DNA from: Christensenella sp. UBA7862
GTDB taxonomy: Bacteria; Bacillota; Clostridia; Christensenellales; UBA1242
DNA: 64,000 bases
Reading direction: 5' to 3'
Assembly: GCA_002500135.1 (NCBI GenBank)
Contig: DLSM01000001.1
Coordinates: 1 to 64,000, forward strand
Shown: positions 16,747-23,678 of the stretch, piece after piece
Layout: each line of letters begins with the position of its first letter
Numbering within the stretch: the stretch's first letter is position 1
Position numbers and translations under genes: made by a program
The notes under the pieces: model-generated
The model's database searches: none
The model's input: only the letters and a program-made list of their open reading frames with translations
Told to the model about the DNA's origin: nothing

Positions 16747-17538
16747 ATGAGAACGGCTAGCCTTTCAAGCGGAAGCAAAGGGAATAGCGTGTTTGTGGAG
16801 TCGGCAGAAACTAGAATTTTGATTGACGATGGACTGTCGCTCACAAACATTGAGTCAAGGCTAAAAACTATTGATGTTGACCCAGCAACTATTGACGCTA
16901 TTTTGCTAACGCACGAACACACAGACCACATTGGTGGCATAAAATTTTTTTTGAAAAAACACAGAAACACAAAAGTCTATATTCCTTCCTTTGTGAAGGA
17001 CTTTTGTCTGTCGGGGGTGTCAAATCTTCCTTATGGGCAAATTGAGTGGTTTTCATCCAGTGACTTTTTTATAAAAGACATCACAGTGTCTTGTTTTGTG
17101 CTTCCACACGACAGCCATTTTTGCGTGGGCTACAGTTTGTATTTTGGCGGCAGAAAAGTAAGTTATGCCACCGACTTGGGCTTCGTGTCAGACAGCACGC
17201 TAAAAAGCCTTGCAGGCAGTGACATTTTGTTTTTGGAAAGCAATCACGATGAAAATTTACTTCTGCAAAACCCAAAGTATCCCGCCAAAACAAAAAAGAG
17301 AATTTTGGGTGATCACGGGCATTTGTCCAATGCTTCTTGTGCAAAAACAATCGCTCAACTTGTGCCAACGGGCGTAAAACAAGTAGTGCTTTCGCATTTA
17401 AGTGAGGAAAACAATACCCCAATTTTGGCATACACAACAATCAAGAATTATCTTAAATCAAAAGGCATAGAGGAGGGGAAAAACGTCTGTGTTGATGTGG
17501 CTTATCAAAACAAAGTCGGCACAGTGTTTACACTTTAA
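16747..17538 (+). CDS. walJ: WalJ/YycJ-type MBL-fold hydrolase
   Basis: A 263-aa metallo-beta-lactamase-fold protein. The metal motif is THEHTDHIGG (His56, His58, Asp60, His61). Later ligands are suggested by YATDLG and LSHLSEEN, and GDHGHLSNA is typical of the YycJ/WalJ branch. In Bacillus and relatives, walJ lies downstream of the walRK two-component system near rlmH; its product has been linked to cell-wall or DNA-repair coordination, and the fold resembles exonucleases. Here rlmH follows three genes later, so part of that neighbourhood is kept, with two CPBP proteases inserted and no walRK in view. The start at ATG 16747 is set by GGAG about 6 bases upstream. Confidence 0.9.
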   Translation: MRTASLSSGSKGNSVFVESAETRILIDDGLSLTNIESRLKTIDVDPATIDAILLTHEHTDHIGGIKFFLKKHRNTKVYIPSFVKDFCLSGVSNLPYGQIEWFSSSDFFIKDITVSCFVLPHDSHFCVGYSLYFGGRKVSYATDLGFVSDSTLKSLAGSDILFLESNHDENLLLQNPKYPAKTKKRILGDHGHLSNASCAKTIAQLVPTGVKQVVLSHLSEENNTPILAYTTIKNYLKSKGIEEGKNVCVDVAYQNKVGTVFTL

Positions 17539-17556
17539 TTTTTTTGCCCATAAAGT

Positions 17557-17585
17557 TTGCAATAAATGACGGTGTGTGCTAATAT
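17557..17585 (+). promoter_or_regulatory. Promoter predicted to give a leaderless mRNA (gene at 17592)
   Basis: TTGCAA (17557-17562), 17-bp spacer, TAATAT (17580-17585) preceded by TGC (extended -10). The seventh base after the -10 box is the A of ATG 17592, and no Shine-Dalgarno is present. Confidence 0.6.
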
Positions 17586-17591
17586 TATAAT

Positions 17592-18701
17592 ATGAAACAA
17601 ATTGAAAAGAGAAATTGGAATTTTAACAACGCTTCCGTGGCATATGTTTTTGCCATTGTGGGCTATTTTTGTGCGTCAATTCTTTTGACCGTAATCGTGC
17701 TTGCCGCAACTGCGGGGGCCATCGCAATCCAACCCGACTCGGCAAACGATATCTTGTCGCTTCCATGGGTGACTTATCTTAACATTATCCTATCAGAATT
17801 ATCATTCTTGCTTGTGTTTTTAATATGTAACAAAAAATATAAAAAAGATTTTTTTGTCGCAAGCAGAATAAAATGCAAGCCAAATGCTTTGATAATAGTT
17901 GGAACAATTTTGGGCGCAGCAATTCTTTTCTTTGGCAGCATGAACTCATCAGAAATGTTTACGCATTTATTTTCCACTTTTGCAAAAGAAGCCTCAGAAC
18001 TCGCAGTGCCACTTGATAATTTCGGGCAGTTTTTGATTGCCGTTTTTCTACTTGCCATTTTGCCTGCAGTGTGCGAGGAACTTTTGTTCCGTGGCTTAAT
18101 TTTCAATGGTCTTAAAAGTAAACTTAAAGCTCCATGGGCAATACTTCTCAGTGCAACACTCTTTGCTTTAATGCATATGTCAATTTATCAAACATTGCAC
18201 CAATTTGTGCTGGGTGTTGTGCTTGCAACCCTTGTGTATTTCACGGGTTCTGTGATATATAGCATGATATTCCACTTCACAAACAATTTCCTTGTTGTAT
18301 TCCTCGCCTATGTATTTCCAAACACATCTTTTACTTTTGCACATTGGGGAACAAAAGAGGTTTTAATTTCGCTCGCTTTATTCATTTTGGCATTGTGGAT
18401 TGTTGCACTCCTTTTCTATCTTCTAAGAGAAAGAAATAAAAAACAAGCCCAGAACACAGATGATAAAGAACAACTTTCTTGGCAAGAGATAATCGCTATA
18501 AATCAGCAATCATGCGAATTGTATGAATTATCTGATGAAGAAACAATAATGTCTGAAACAGAAGAAAATAAGACCTTGAAAGATGAAAAACTGATGAAAA
18601 ATAATTCACAAACTTCGCATGACGACAACACTTTAGGAATTATCTTGTTATCTGTAAGTGTGGCGGTTGCCATGCTTATGTGGATTTTAAATTCATTTTA
18701 G
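17592..18701 (+). CDS. CPBP-family intramembrane glutamic endopeptidase
   Basis: A 369-aa polytopic membrane protein of the CPBP/Abi (Rce1-like) family. Motif 1 is EELLFR (Glu162, Glu163, Arg167), motif 2 is LMHMS (His195), and motif 3 is HFTNN (His228, Asn232). This set makes up the active site in the family. Several hydrophobic segments precede and follow these motifs. Residues of about 285-345 form a charged cytoplasmic loop rich in Glu and Lys, and the last 20 residues are one more membrane helix (GIILLSVSVAVAMLMWIL). Family members mature peptides or degrade membrane proteins; the substrate here is unknown. The next gene is a second CPBP member. Confidence 0.92.
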   Translation: MKQIEKRNWNFNNASVAYVFAIVGYFCASILLTVIVLAATAGAIAIQPDSANDILSLPWVTYLNIILSELSFLLVFLICNKKYKKDFFVASRIKCKPNALIIVGTILGAAILFFGSMNSSEMFTHLFSTFAKEASELAVPLDNFGQFLIAVFLLAILPAVCEELLFRGLIFNGLKSKLKAPWAILLSATLFALMHMSIYQTLHQFVLGVVLATLVYFTGSVIYSMIFHFTNNFLVVFLAYVFPNTSFTFAHWGTKEVLISLALFILALWIVALLFYLLRERNKKQAQNTDDKEQLSWQEIIAINQQSCELYELSDEETIMSETEENKTLKDEKLMKNNSQTSHDDNTLGIILLSVSVAVAMLMWILNSF

Positions 18702-18732
18702 GATATAATATCTTACACTTATCGGAGGAAAA

Positions 18733-19866
18733 ATGAAGAAGAAACGCTCGCTACTTATGTCAACGGCATTAACATATTTTGTCTTGCTGACGATGTTCAT
18801 TTTGATTAGATTATCTTTTTTGTATGTAAAAATTGAGTCAGAAGTTGCGCTCAAGTTTTTCGATATTGGAATGAATGTTTTAGTGCAAGTTGGTGTTATG
18901 TTTTTGCTTCCAGTTTTGATGTTTTCAAATCTTCGCAAACAATCACCAAAGCAAACTCTAAGTGAATTCGGCTACAATCCAATCAGTGTAAAATCCATAT
19001 TTGTTTGCATAATTTTGGGCTTTTTATGTTACTTTTTGAACTTATTTATCGCTTCTTTTTTCAGTTCAATTATCCATTTCTGCGGATATGAGGATATCCC
19101 AAGTTATTCATATTCAACTGGTAGCAATTATTCTGTGGGTGCTTTCTTGCTTCAAGTTTTGCTTGTGGCTGTTCTGCCTGCAATTTGTGAAGAAACAACT
19201 CATCGTGGACTTTTGCTCAAGGGGCTTTCGTCCATGGGAATGGTTAAAGCAGTTGTCTTGTCGTCAATTTTCTTTGGGCTTATGCATATGAACATTTCTC
19301 AATTTTTCTATGCAACAGTCCTTGGGTTTATCATTGCACTTTCAGTTGTTATAAGTCGCAGCATTGTCCCAGGAATGATTATCCACTTTATGAACAACTT
19401 TTTAAGCACATATTTCACATTCGCCCGAGCAAACAACTGGGTGGGCAGCAAATTCAACGAGTTTGTCTATGGCTTCCTCTTCGGCGGGTCAAGCATGATT
19501 GGACATCTTGTGTCGGTTGTGTTGTCGCTCACTGTGATTTTGGGACTTATAATTTATCTGTTTGTTGTTTTGCTTAAAGAAACGAGAATTAAAAAGGTGC
19601 AAAAAATGTTAAGCGAAATTCAAGCAATGAACACTGAAATTTCATCATTCCCACAATCTTTTGGCGGGAACAGCAATCTTTTGAACCTTCACTTTTTGAA
19701 CAGACTTATGAACGAATACAACATCAAGGGTCTTGAAAGCATGATTTTCACAGACCTAGAACAAAAGCCAGTTAAATCTAGCACCTTTGAAAAAGTTTGC
19801 CTCGCTTCATGTTTTGTGCTTGGAATTTTAGTCACCATATCAACATTTGCGTGGGGGATTTTGTAA
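18733..19866 (+). CDS. Second CPBP-family intramembrane protease
   Basis: A 377-aa paralogue of the preceding protein with the same topology: motif 1 EETTHR (Glu153, Glu154, Arg158), motif 2 LMHMN, motif 3 IHFMNN, a polar region at about 285-350 and a terminal membrane helix (ASCFVLGILVTISTFAW). The catalytic residues are all present, so it is probably active. ATG 18733 is preceded by GGAGG (4-base gap). It lies 31 bases after the first CPBP gene and overlaps rlmH by one base (TAATG), so the genes are translationally linked. The pair looks like an old tandem duplication, since the sequences have diverged outside the motifs. Confidence 0.92.
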   Translation: MKKKRSLLMSTALTYFVLLTMFILIRLSFLYVKIESEVALKFFDIGMNVLVQVGVMFLLPVLMFSNLRKQSPKQTLSEFGYNPISVKSIFVCIILGFLCYFLNLFIASFFSSIIHFCGYEDIPSYSYSTGSNYSVGAFLLQVLLVAVLPAICEETTHRGLLLKGLSSMGMVKAVVLSSIFFGLMHMNISQFFYATVLGFIIALSVVISRSIVPGMIIHFMNNFLSTYFTFARANNWVGSKFNEFVYGFLFGGSSMIGHLVSVVLSLTVILGLIIYLFVVLLKETRIKKVQKMLSEIQAMNTEISSFPQSFGGNSNLLNLHFLNRLMNEYNIKGLESMIFTDLEQKPVKSSTFEKVCLASCFVLGILVTISTFAWGIL

Positions 19867-20336
19867 TGTTCAAGCTAAACATTGTTTGCACGGGGACGCT
19901 TAAAGAAAAATATTTCATCGCCGCTCAAGAGGAATATCTAAAACGCTTGCAAAAATTTTGCGAAGTGAAAATTGTGGAATTTGTAGAAGAAAAATTGCCA
20001 CAAAATCCGTCTGCGGGTGAAATTGAAAAGGCACTTGATAGAGAGTATGAAAAATATCTGCCAGCACTTAAGGGAAAAATTATCGTTTGTGCCGTTGAAG
20101 GGAAAGAGTATTCAAGCGAAGATTTTTCTCGCCTTCTTAAAAAACATCTTGACGAAGCAGGAGTTGTAACATTTTTAATTGGCAGTTCGCATGGGCTTTC
20201 AAACAAGGCAAAAGCAGGAGCGACTCTCGTTTCTTTTTCAAAAATGACTCTTCCTCATCACTTGGCTCGCATTGTGCTTGAAGAACAAGTGTATAGAGCG
20301 TTTTCAATTTTAAATGGAAGTTCCTATCACAAATAA
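19866..20336 (+). CDS. rlmH: 23S rRNA (pseudouridine-1915-N3)-methyltransferase
   Basis: A 156-aa SPOUT methyltransferase that modifies pseudouridine 1915 in helix 69 of 23S rRNA using SAM. The family pattern is clear: an N-terminal strand FKLNIVCTG, TFLIGSSHGLS in the SAM-binding knot, MTLPHHLARIVLEEQVYRAF, and the terminal YHK typical of RlmH. The length matches the family (about 155-160). I start it at ATG 19866, which overlaps the stop of the preceding gene by one base. The frame is open further upstream, but that region codes for the CPBP protein in another frame. Confidence 0.96.
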   Translation: MFKLNIVCTGTLKEKYFIAAQEEYLKRLQKFCEVKIVEFVEEKLPQNPSAGEIEKALDREYEKYLPALKGKIIVCAVEGKEYSSEDFSRLLKKHLDEAGVVTFLIGSSHGLSNKAKAGATLVSFSKMTLPHHLARIVLEEQVYRAFSILNGSSYHK

Positions 20337-20375
20337 TTTTGTGTCAAATATTTTTGTTTTTTCATAAAAAATTCT

Positions 20376-21215
20376 ATGGAAAAATTGTGGAAAAAAATAC
20401 AATTAGAAATTGCCGAACTTAAAAAGCACGGCAATTATTTTTGCTATGGGAAAAGTAAATGGGGAGAAAAACTTTGGGCGTTTAAATTTGGGAGCGGCGA
20501 AAAGAAAATTTTAGTTCAAGGGGCAACTCACGCAAGGGAATTTGTCACAACATTTTATCTTCTAAAACTATGCCGATATTTGTCCGCCATGCCACTTTTG
20601 GGGACTGTGATTGTTTGTCCACTTTCAAACCCAGATGGCGTAAAACTTTGCCTTTGTGGAGAGAAATGTTTGCGAGGGAAATATAGCAAAACTTGCAAAG
20701 AAATATTAAAAAACTGTGACCAAAAACTTATAAAATGCAATGGGCGAGGCGTGGATATAAATGTTAATTTTGACGCACATTGGGGCGGCGGGAAAAGAAA
20801 TTTTTTTGGCTTTCCGACATTTGAAAATTATCTTGGCAAAGCCCCGATAAGTGAAAGAGAAACAAAGGCGCTTGCCAATTTAGTGGAAGTTTTTTTGCCA
20901 GATGTTACAATAAGTTATCACTCAAAAGGTGAGGTCGTATATTTTGGTTTTGAAAAGAAAAAGCAAATTAAAATGGACAAAAAATTGCTTGAAATTATAA
21001 CATCTGAGTCGGGATATAAGCCCTATAAAACCAAAAACAGTTGTGGCGGATTTAAAGATTTTTGCATTGAAAAACTTGATATCCCGTCATTCACTATTGA
21101 AGTTGGAAAAGACGATTTGCCACACCCTTTGGGACTTGATGTTCTGGAAGAAATTTTTATGCAAAACAAGGACATTGTCCCAAAAATGTTAAAATATTTG
21201 AATAATGGGAAATAA
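20376..21215 (+). CDS. M14-family zinc carboxypeptidase, cytoplasmic
   Basis: A 279-aa M14 peptidase. Zinc ligands are His52 and Glu55 (THARE) and His182 (SYHSKGE). The catalytic Glu242 lies in FTIEVG, and NPDG and GRGVDINVNF are the substrate-binding segments. The latter two are typical of gamma-D-glutamyl-(L)-meso-diaminopimelate peptidases, so a role in peptidoglycan peptide cleavage or recycling is likely. No signal peptide is visible, so it acts in the cytosol (or the forespore, if it is sporulation-linked). ATG 20376 lacks a Shine-Dalgarno. A weak promoter-like TTGTGT-18-CATAAA ends close to the ATG, so a leaderless transcript is possible. It is followed by tadA on its own promoter. Confidence 0.9.
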   Translation: MEKLWKKIQLEIAELKKHGNYFCYGKSKWGEKLWAFKFGSGEKKILVQGATHAREFVTTFYLLKLCRYLSAMPLLGTVIVCPLSNPDGVKLCLCGEKCLRGKYSKTCKEILKNCDQKLIKCNGRGVDINVNFDAHWGGGKRNFFGFPTFENYLGKAPISERETKALANLVEVFLPDVTISYHSKGEVVYFGFEKKKQIKMDKKLLEIITSESGYKPYKTKNSCGGFKDFCIEKLDIPSFTIEVGKDDLPHPLGLDVLEEIFMQNKDIVPKMLKYLNNGK

Positions 21216-21241
21216 TTTTTTGCAACTATTGTCACCAAAAC

Positions 21242-21270
21242 TTGATTATATCTTTTTTGTGTGATAAAAT
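21242..21270 (+). promoter_or_regulatory. Promoter predicted to give a leaderless mRNA (tadA)
   Basis: TTGATT (21242-21247), 17-bp spacer, TAAAAT (21265-21270) preceded by TGA (extended -10). Seven bases after the -10 box is 21277, the A of the tadA ATG. The six bases between hold no Shine-Dalgarno. Confidence 0.65.
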
Positions 21271-21276
21271 ATTTGC

Positions 21277-22044
21277 ATGGACATAAAGTTTATGAAAATG
21301 GCTCTTAAAGAGGCACAAAGGGCATGTGCTGACGGCGAAGTGCCAGTGGGGGCTGTGATTGTCAAAGATAACGAGGTGATTGCCCGTGCAAGAAATATGC
21401 GAGAAACCAAGCAAAACGCTCTTTATCATGCGGAAATTTTGGCGATTGACAAAGCGTGCAAAAAACTAAAATCATTTCGTCTTGACGGTTGTGAAATTTA
21501 TGTTACACTTGAGCCTTGTCCAATGTGTGCGGGGGCAATTTGTGGGGCAAGACTAAAGGAAGTAGTATTCGGGGCAAAAGACAAAAATTATGGCTGTGCG
21601 GGCAGCAAACATAACTTCTTTTCCGACCCAGATTTTGAACATTTGTCCACTGTCACAGGCGGCGTTATGGCGGATGAGTGCGAAGGCCTTTTGCAGAAGT
21701 TCTTTGCGCAAGCAAGAAAGCGAAATAAGCTGATAAAACTTATAGGAAATTTTGCCGAACTTTTGCCACAAAACTTGTCCGCAATTAAAGATAAAATTGT
21801 GGATAAAATTAGGGGAAAAACATCAAATATCGTTCAAAGGAAATGTAAAATTGACGGAGAAATTTATCCTTGCATTGTGACGAGTTCAAAGGGCAATATA
21901 GTTTTGGCAATTATCCGAGCAAAAACAGAAAGCGTGCTTGTTTTGGGTGACGAGATGAGTGAAGATGAATTGTTGCAATTTGCAAGAAGTTCATTTTGTT
22001 TGGGTTGCAAACTTATTACAAAAACGGGGAAATATATTTTGTAA
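21277..22044 (+). CDS. tadA: tRNA-specific adenosine deaminase with C-terminal extension
   Basis: The first 150 residues are TadA, which converts A34 to inosine in tRNA-Arg(ACG). Zinc is bound by His51 (HAE, with catalytic Glu53) and by Cys81 and Cys84 (PCPMCAG). GEVPVGAVIVKD near the N-terminus is also characteristic. The protein is 255 aa against a usual 150-165. The last 100 residues form an extra domain of no known family, with two Cys in KCKIDGEIYPC and two in SFCLGCKLI. The four Cys could bind a metal; this is inference. The ATG at 21277 matches the predicted transcription start. The next gene begins 14 bases after the stop. Confidence 0.95.
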   Translation: MDIKFMKMALKEAQRACADGEVPVGAVIVKDNEVIARARNMRETKQNALYHAEILAIDKACKKLKSFRLDGCEIYVTLEPCPMCAGAICGARLKEVVFGAKDKNYGCAGSKHNFFSDPDFEHLSTVTGGVMADECEGLLQKFFAQARKRNKLIKLIGNFAELLPQNLSAIKDKIVDKIRGKTSNIVQRKCKIDGEIYPCIVTSSKGNIVLAIIRAKTESVLVLGDEMSEDELLQFARSSFCLGCKLITKTGKYIL

Positions 22045-22058
22045 GAATGGGGGAAAAA

Positions 22059-22850
22059 ATGGAAGAATTTGTGCTTGAGAGTGATGTTTTGACGGAGTTT
22101 GAATTTGAAGCACCAAAGGAACATAATGTTAGAGTTGTTATTCTTAAAACGGAAAAGTTTTTGGAAATTGAAAAGCAAGATTTAATGGGGCTTACAAGCC
22201 TTGAATGGGTGAGAGATATTGCATGTAGAGATTTTGAAAAGAGCAGAGTTCATGTGGCAAAAATTATGAAAAATCAAAATATATTGGATGTTGCATTGCC
22301 TTTTGCAAAGGAAAAGGACGACTATATTGTTGTCCTATATGCAGACACTCCACTTTTGCAATGCACACAAGTGAATGACGCTGTGGAATATGCAACAACA
22401 AAGTCGCTTGATTATTGCAAATTGCCACGTGGTGGAGTGTTTAAAATTAAGTCGGCAAAACAGAATAAATTTGAAATTACAAGCGAAGCGAACTTCTTCC
22501 CAAAAGAAAGTTTTTATGCTGTTTTCGATAACAAAACATTGTCTGTGGCAAGGGAAATTTTGCGAGATAGAATTGTATCTGACCTGCAAAGAAAAGGTGT
22601 GAATATTTTATTTCCACACTCAACATACATTGACTTTGTTGCCCAAATAGAAAAGGGTGTCACAATCTTTGGCGGCAATGTGATAAAAGGTCACAGCCTT
22701 GTAAAAACGGGAACAATTTTGCGTGAAAATAATATAATTTCAAATTCATTGATTGGTGAAAATTGTGACATTTTGTCTTGTTATTTGAAAAATGCAAAGT
22801 TAAAGAAATCTACAAAATTGGGGCCATTCATTTCAATGATTTCTGACTAA
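22059..22850 (+). CDS. Shortened GlmU-like protein
   Basis: A 263-aa protein resembling the middle of GlmU, the bifunctional UDP-GlcNAc pyrophosphorylase / glucosamine-1-P acetyltransferase. The segment VVLYADTPLL corresponds to the YGDVPLL stretch of the nucleotidyltransferase domain. Residues from about 180 on (a linker with INILFP-like and TYIDF segments, then repeats such as VTIFGGNVIKGHS, TGTILRENNIISNSLIG and STKLGPF) match the start of the GlmU left-handed beta-helix. The N-terminal nucleotide-binding loop (LAAGxGTRM) and most of the acetyltransferase coils are absent, so it is unlikely to be a full GlmU. In Clostridia glmU commonly sits upstream of pth and mfd, so the position supports the relationship. 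ATG 22059 is set by GGGGG 5 bases upstream; ATG 22047 is an alternative. Confidence 0.72.
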   Translation: MEEFVLESDVLTEFEFEAPKEHNVRVVILKTEKFLEIEKQDLMGLTSLEWVRDIACRDFEKSRVHVAKIMKNQNILDVALPFAKEKDDYIVVLYADTPLLQCTQVNDAVEYATTKSLDYCKLPRGGVFKIKSAKQNKFEITSEANFFPKESFYAVFDNKTLSVAREILRDRIVSDLQRKGVNILFPHSTYIDFVAQIEKGVTIFGGNVIKGHSLVKTGTILRENNIISNSLIGENCDILSCYLKNAKLKKSTKLGPFISMISD

Positions 22851-22925
22851 AAAATTGTTGCATTTTTATAAAAGTTAAAAATAATATCCTGTGTAAAATT
22901 TAATAAAATGTATCAAAATTTTAAT

Positions 22926-22968
22926 AAAAAAATGCTAAAAAATGGGCAAAAAATGGGCAAAAATTGGT
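22926..22968 (+). repeat. Phased A-tract repeat upstream of pth
   Basis: Four imperfect copies of an A5-7 tract followed by TG plus a variable trinucleotide, with TG steps at 22933, 22943, 22954 and 22965 (spacing 10, 11, 11). A-tracts in helical phase are expected to bend DNA. The unit resembles the 11-bp repeat at 58146-58222. Confidence 0.7.
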
Positions 22969-23072
22969 GTTTTTTAATTAAAAATATACGAAAAACTAAA
23001 GCAAAAGAAAAGAATTGCTAAAAAATAGAAAAACGATAAAAATTTTGAAAAAGAATAAAAGAAGGAATAAAA

Positions 23073-23606
23073 ATGAAAATTGTTGTTGGGCTTGGAAACC
23101 CTGGGAAAGAATATGAGGGGACATATCATAACATTGGCTTTATGGCGGTGGACAGACTGGCGGGAAGGCTTGGCATAAGTGTAAACAAGGGTAAGTTCAA
23201 TTCGCTTTATGGCTCGGGGAAATTGGGGAATGACATTATCCTTATTGTTAAGCCGCTTACATACATGAATTTGTCTGGGCAAGCGGTGAAAAGTTTTGCA
23301 AAATTCTACAAAGTTTCGCCCGAAGATATTTTTGTTTTTTGTGACGACATTGACCTTGAAAAAGGCGTGGCGAGATTTAAAGAACATGGAAGCGGCGGTA
23401 CACATAATGGACTTAAAAACATAGTTTGGGAACTAGGCAGTGAAGGCTTTAGGCGAATAAAAATTGGTGCTGGAAACGACAAGAGCATGGACTTGAAAGA
23501 CTATGTTTTAAGCAAAATCGACGAAGAAAGTTTGAGCAAAATAAACATTGCTATTGATGAAGGAATTGAAAAATTTTTGAGTTTTGCAACTTCTTCAAAA
23601 AATTAG
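23073..23606 (+). CDS. pth: Peptidyl-tRNA hydrolase
   Basis: A 177-aa Pth that releases tRNA from peptidyl-tRNA dropped by ribosomes. Family hallmarks: GLGNPGKEYEGTYHNIGF at the N-terminus with Asn9 and catalytic His19, KPLTYMNLSGQAV, FCDDIDLEKG with Asp91, and SGGTHNGLKN. The length is slightly below the usual 185-195. ATG 23073 is preceded by GAAGGA. The pth-mfd adjacency is conserved in many Bacillota. The A-tract repeats upstream (22926-22968) may contribute a curved promoter region, though I see no strong -35/-10 pair. Confidence 0.97.
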   Translation: MKIVVGLGNPGKEYEGTYHNIGFMAVDRLAGRLGISVNKGKFNSLYGSGKLGNDIILIVKPLTYMNLSGQAVKSFAKFYKVSPEDIFVFCDDIDLEKGVARFKEHGSGGTHNGLKNIVWELGSEGFRRIKIGAGNDKSMDLKDYVLSKIDEESLSKINIAIDEGIEKFLSFATSSKN

Positions 23607-23678
23607 TAAATGAATTGAATTAAAGAAAGTATTTACAAAAGAAAAATGAAATGCTGCATGTGATGTTTGGGGAATAAA

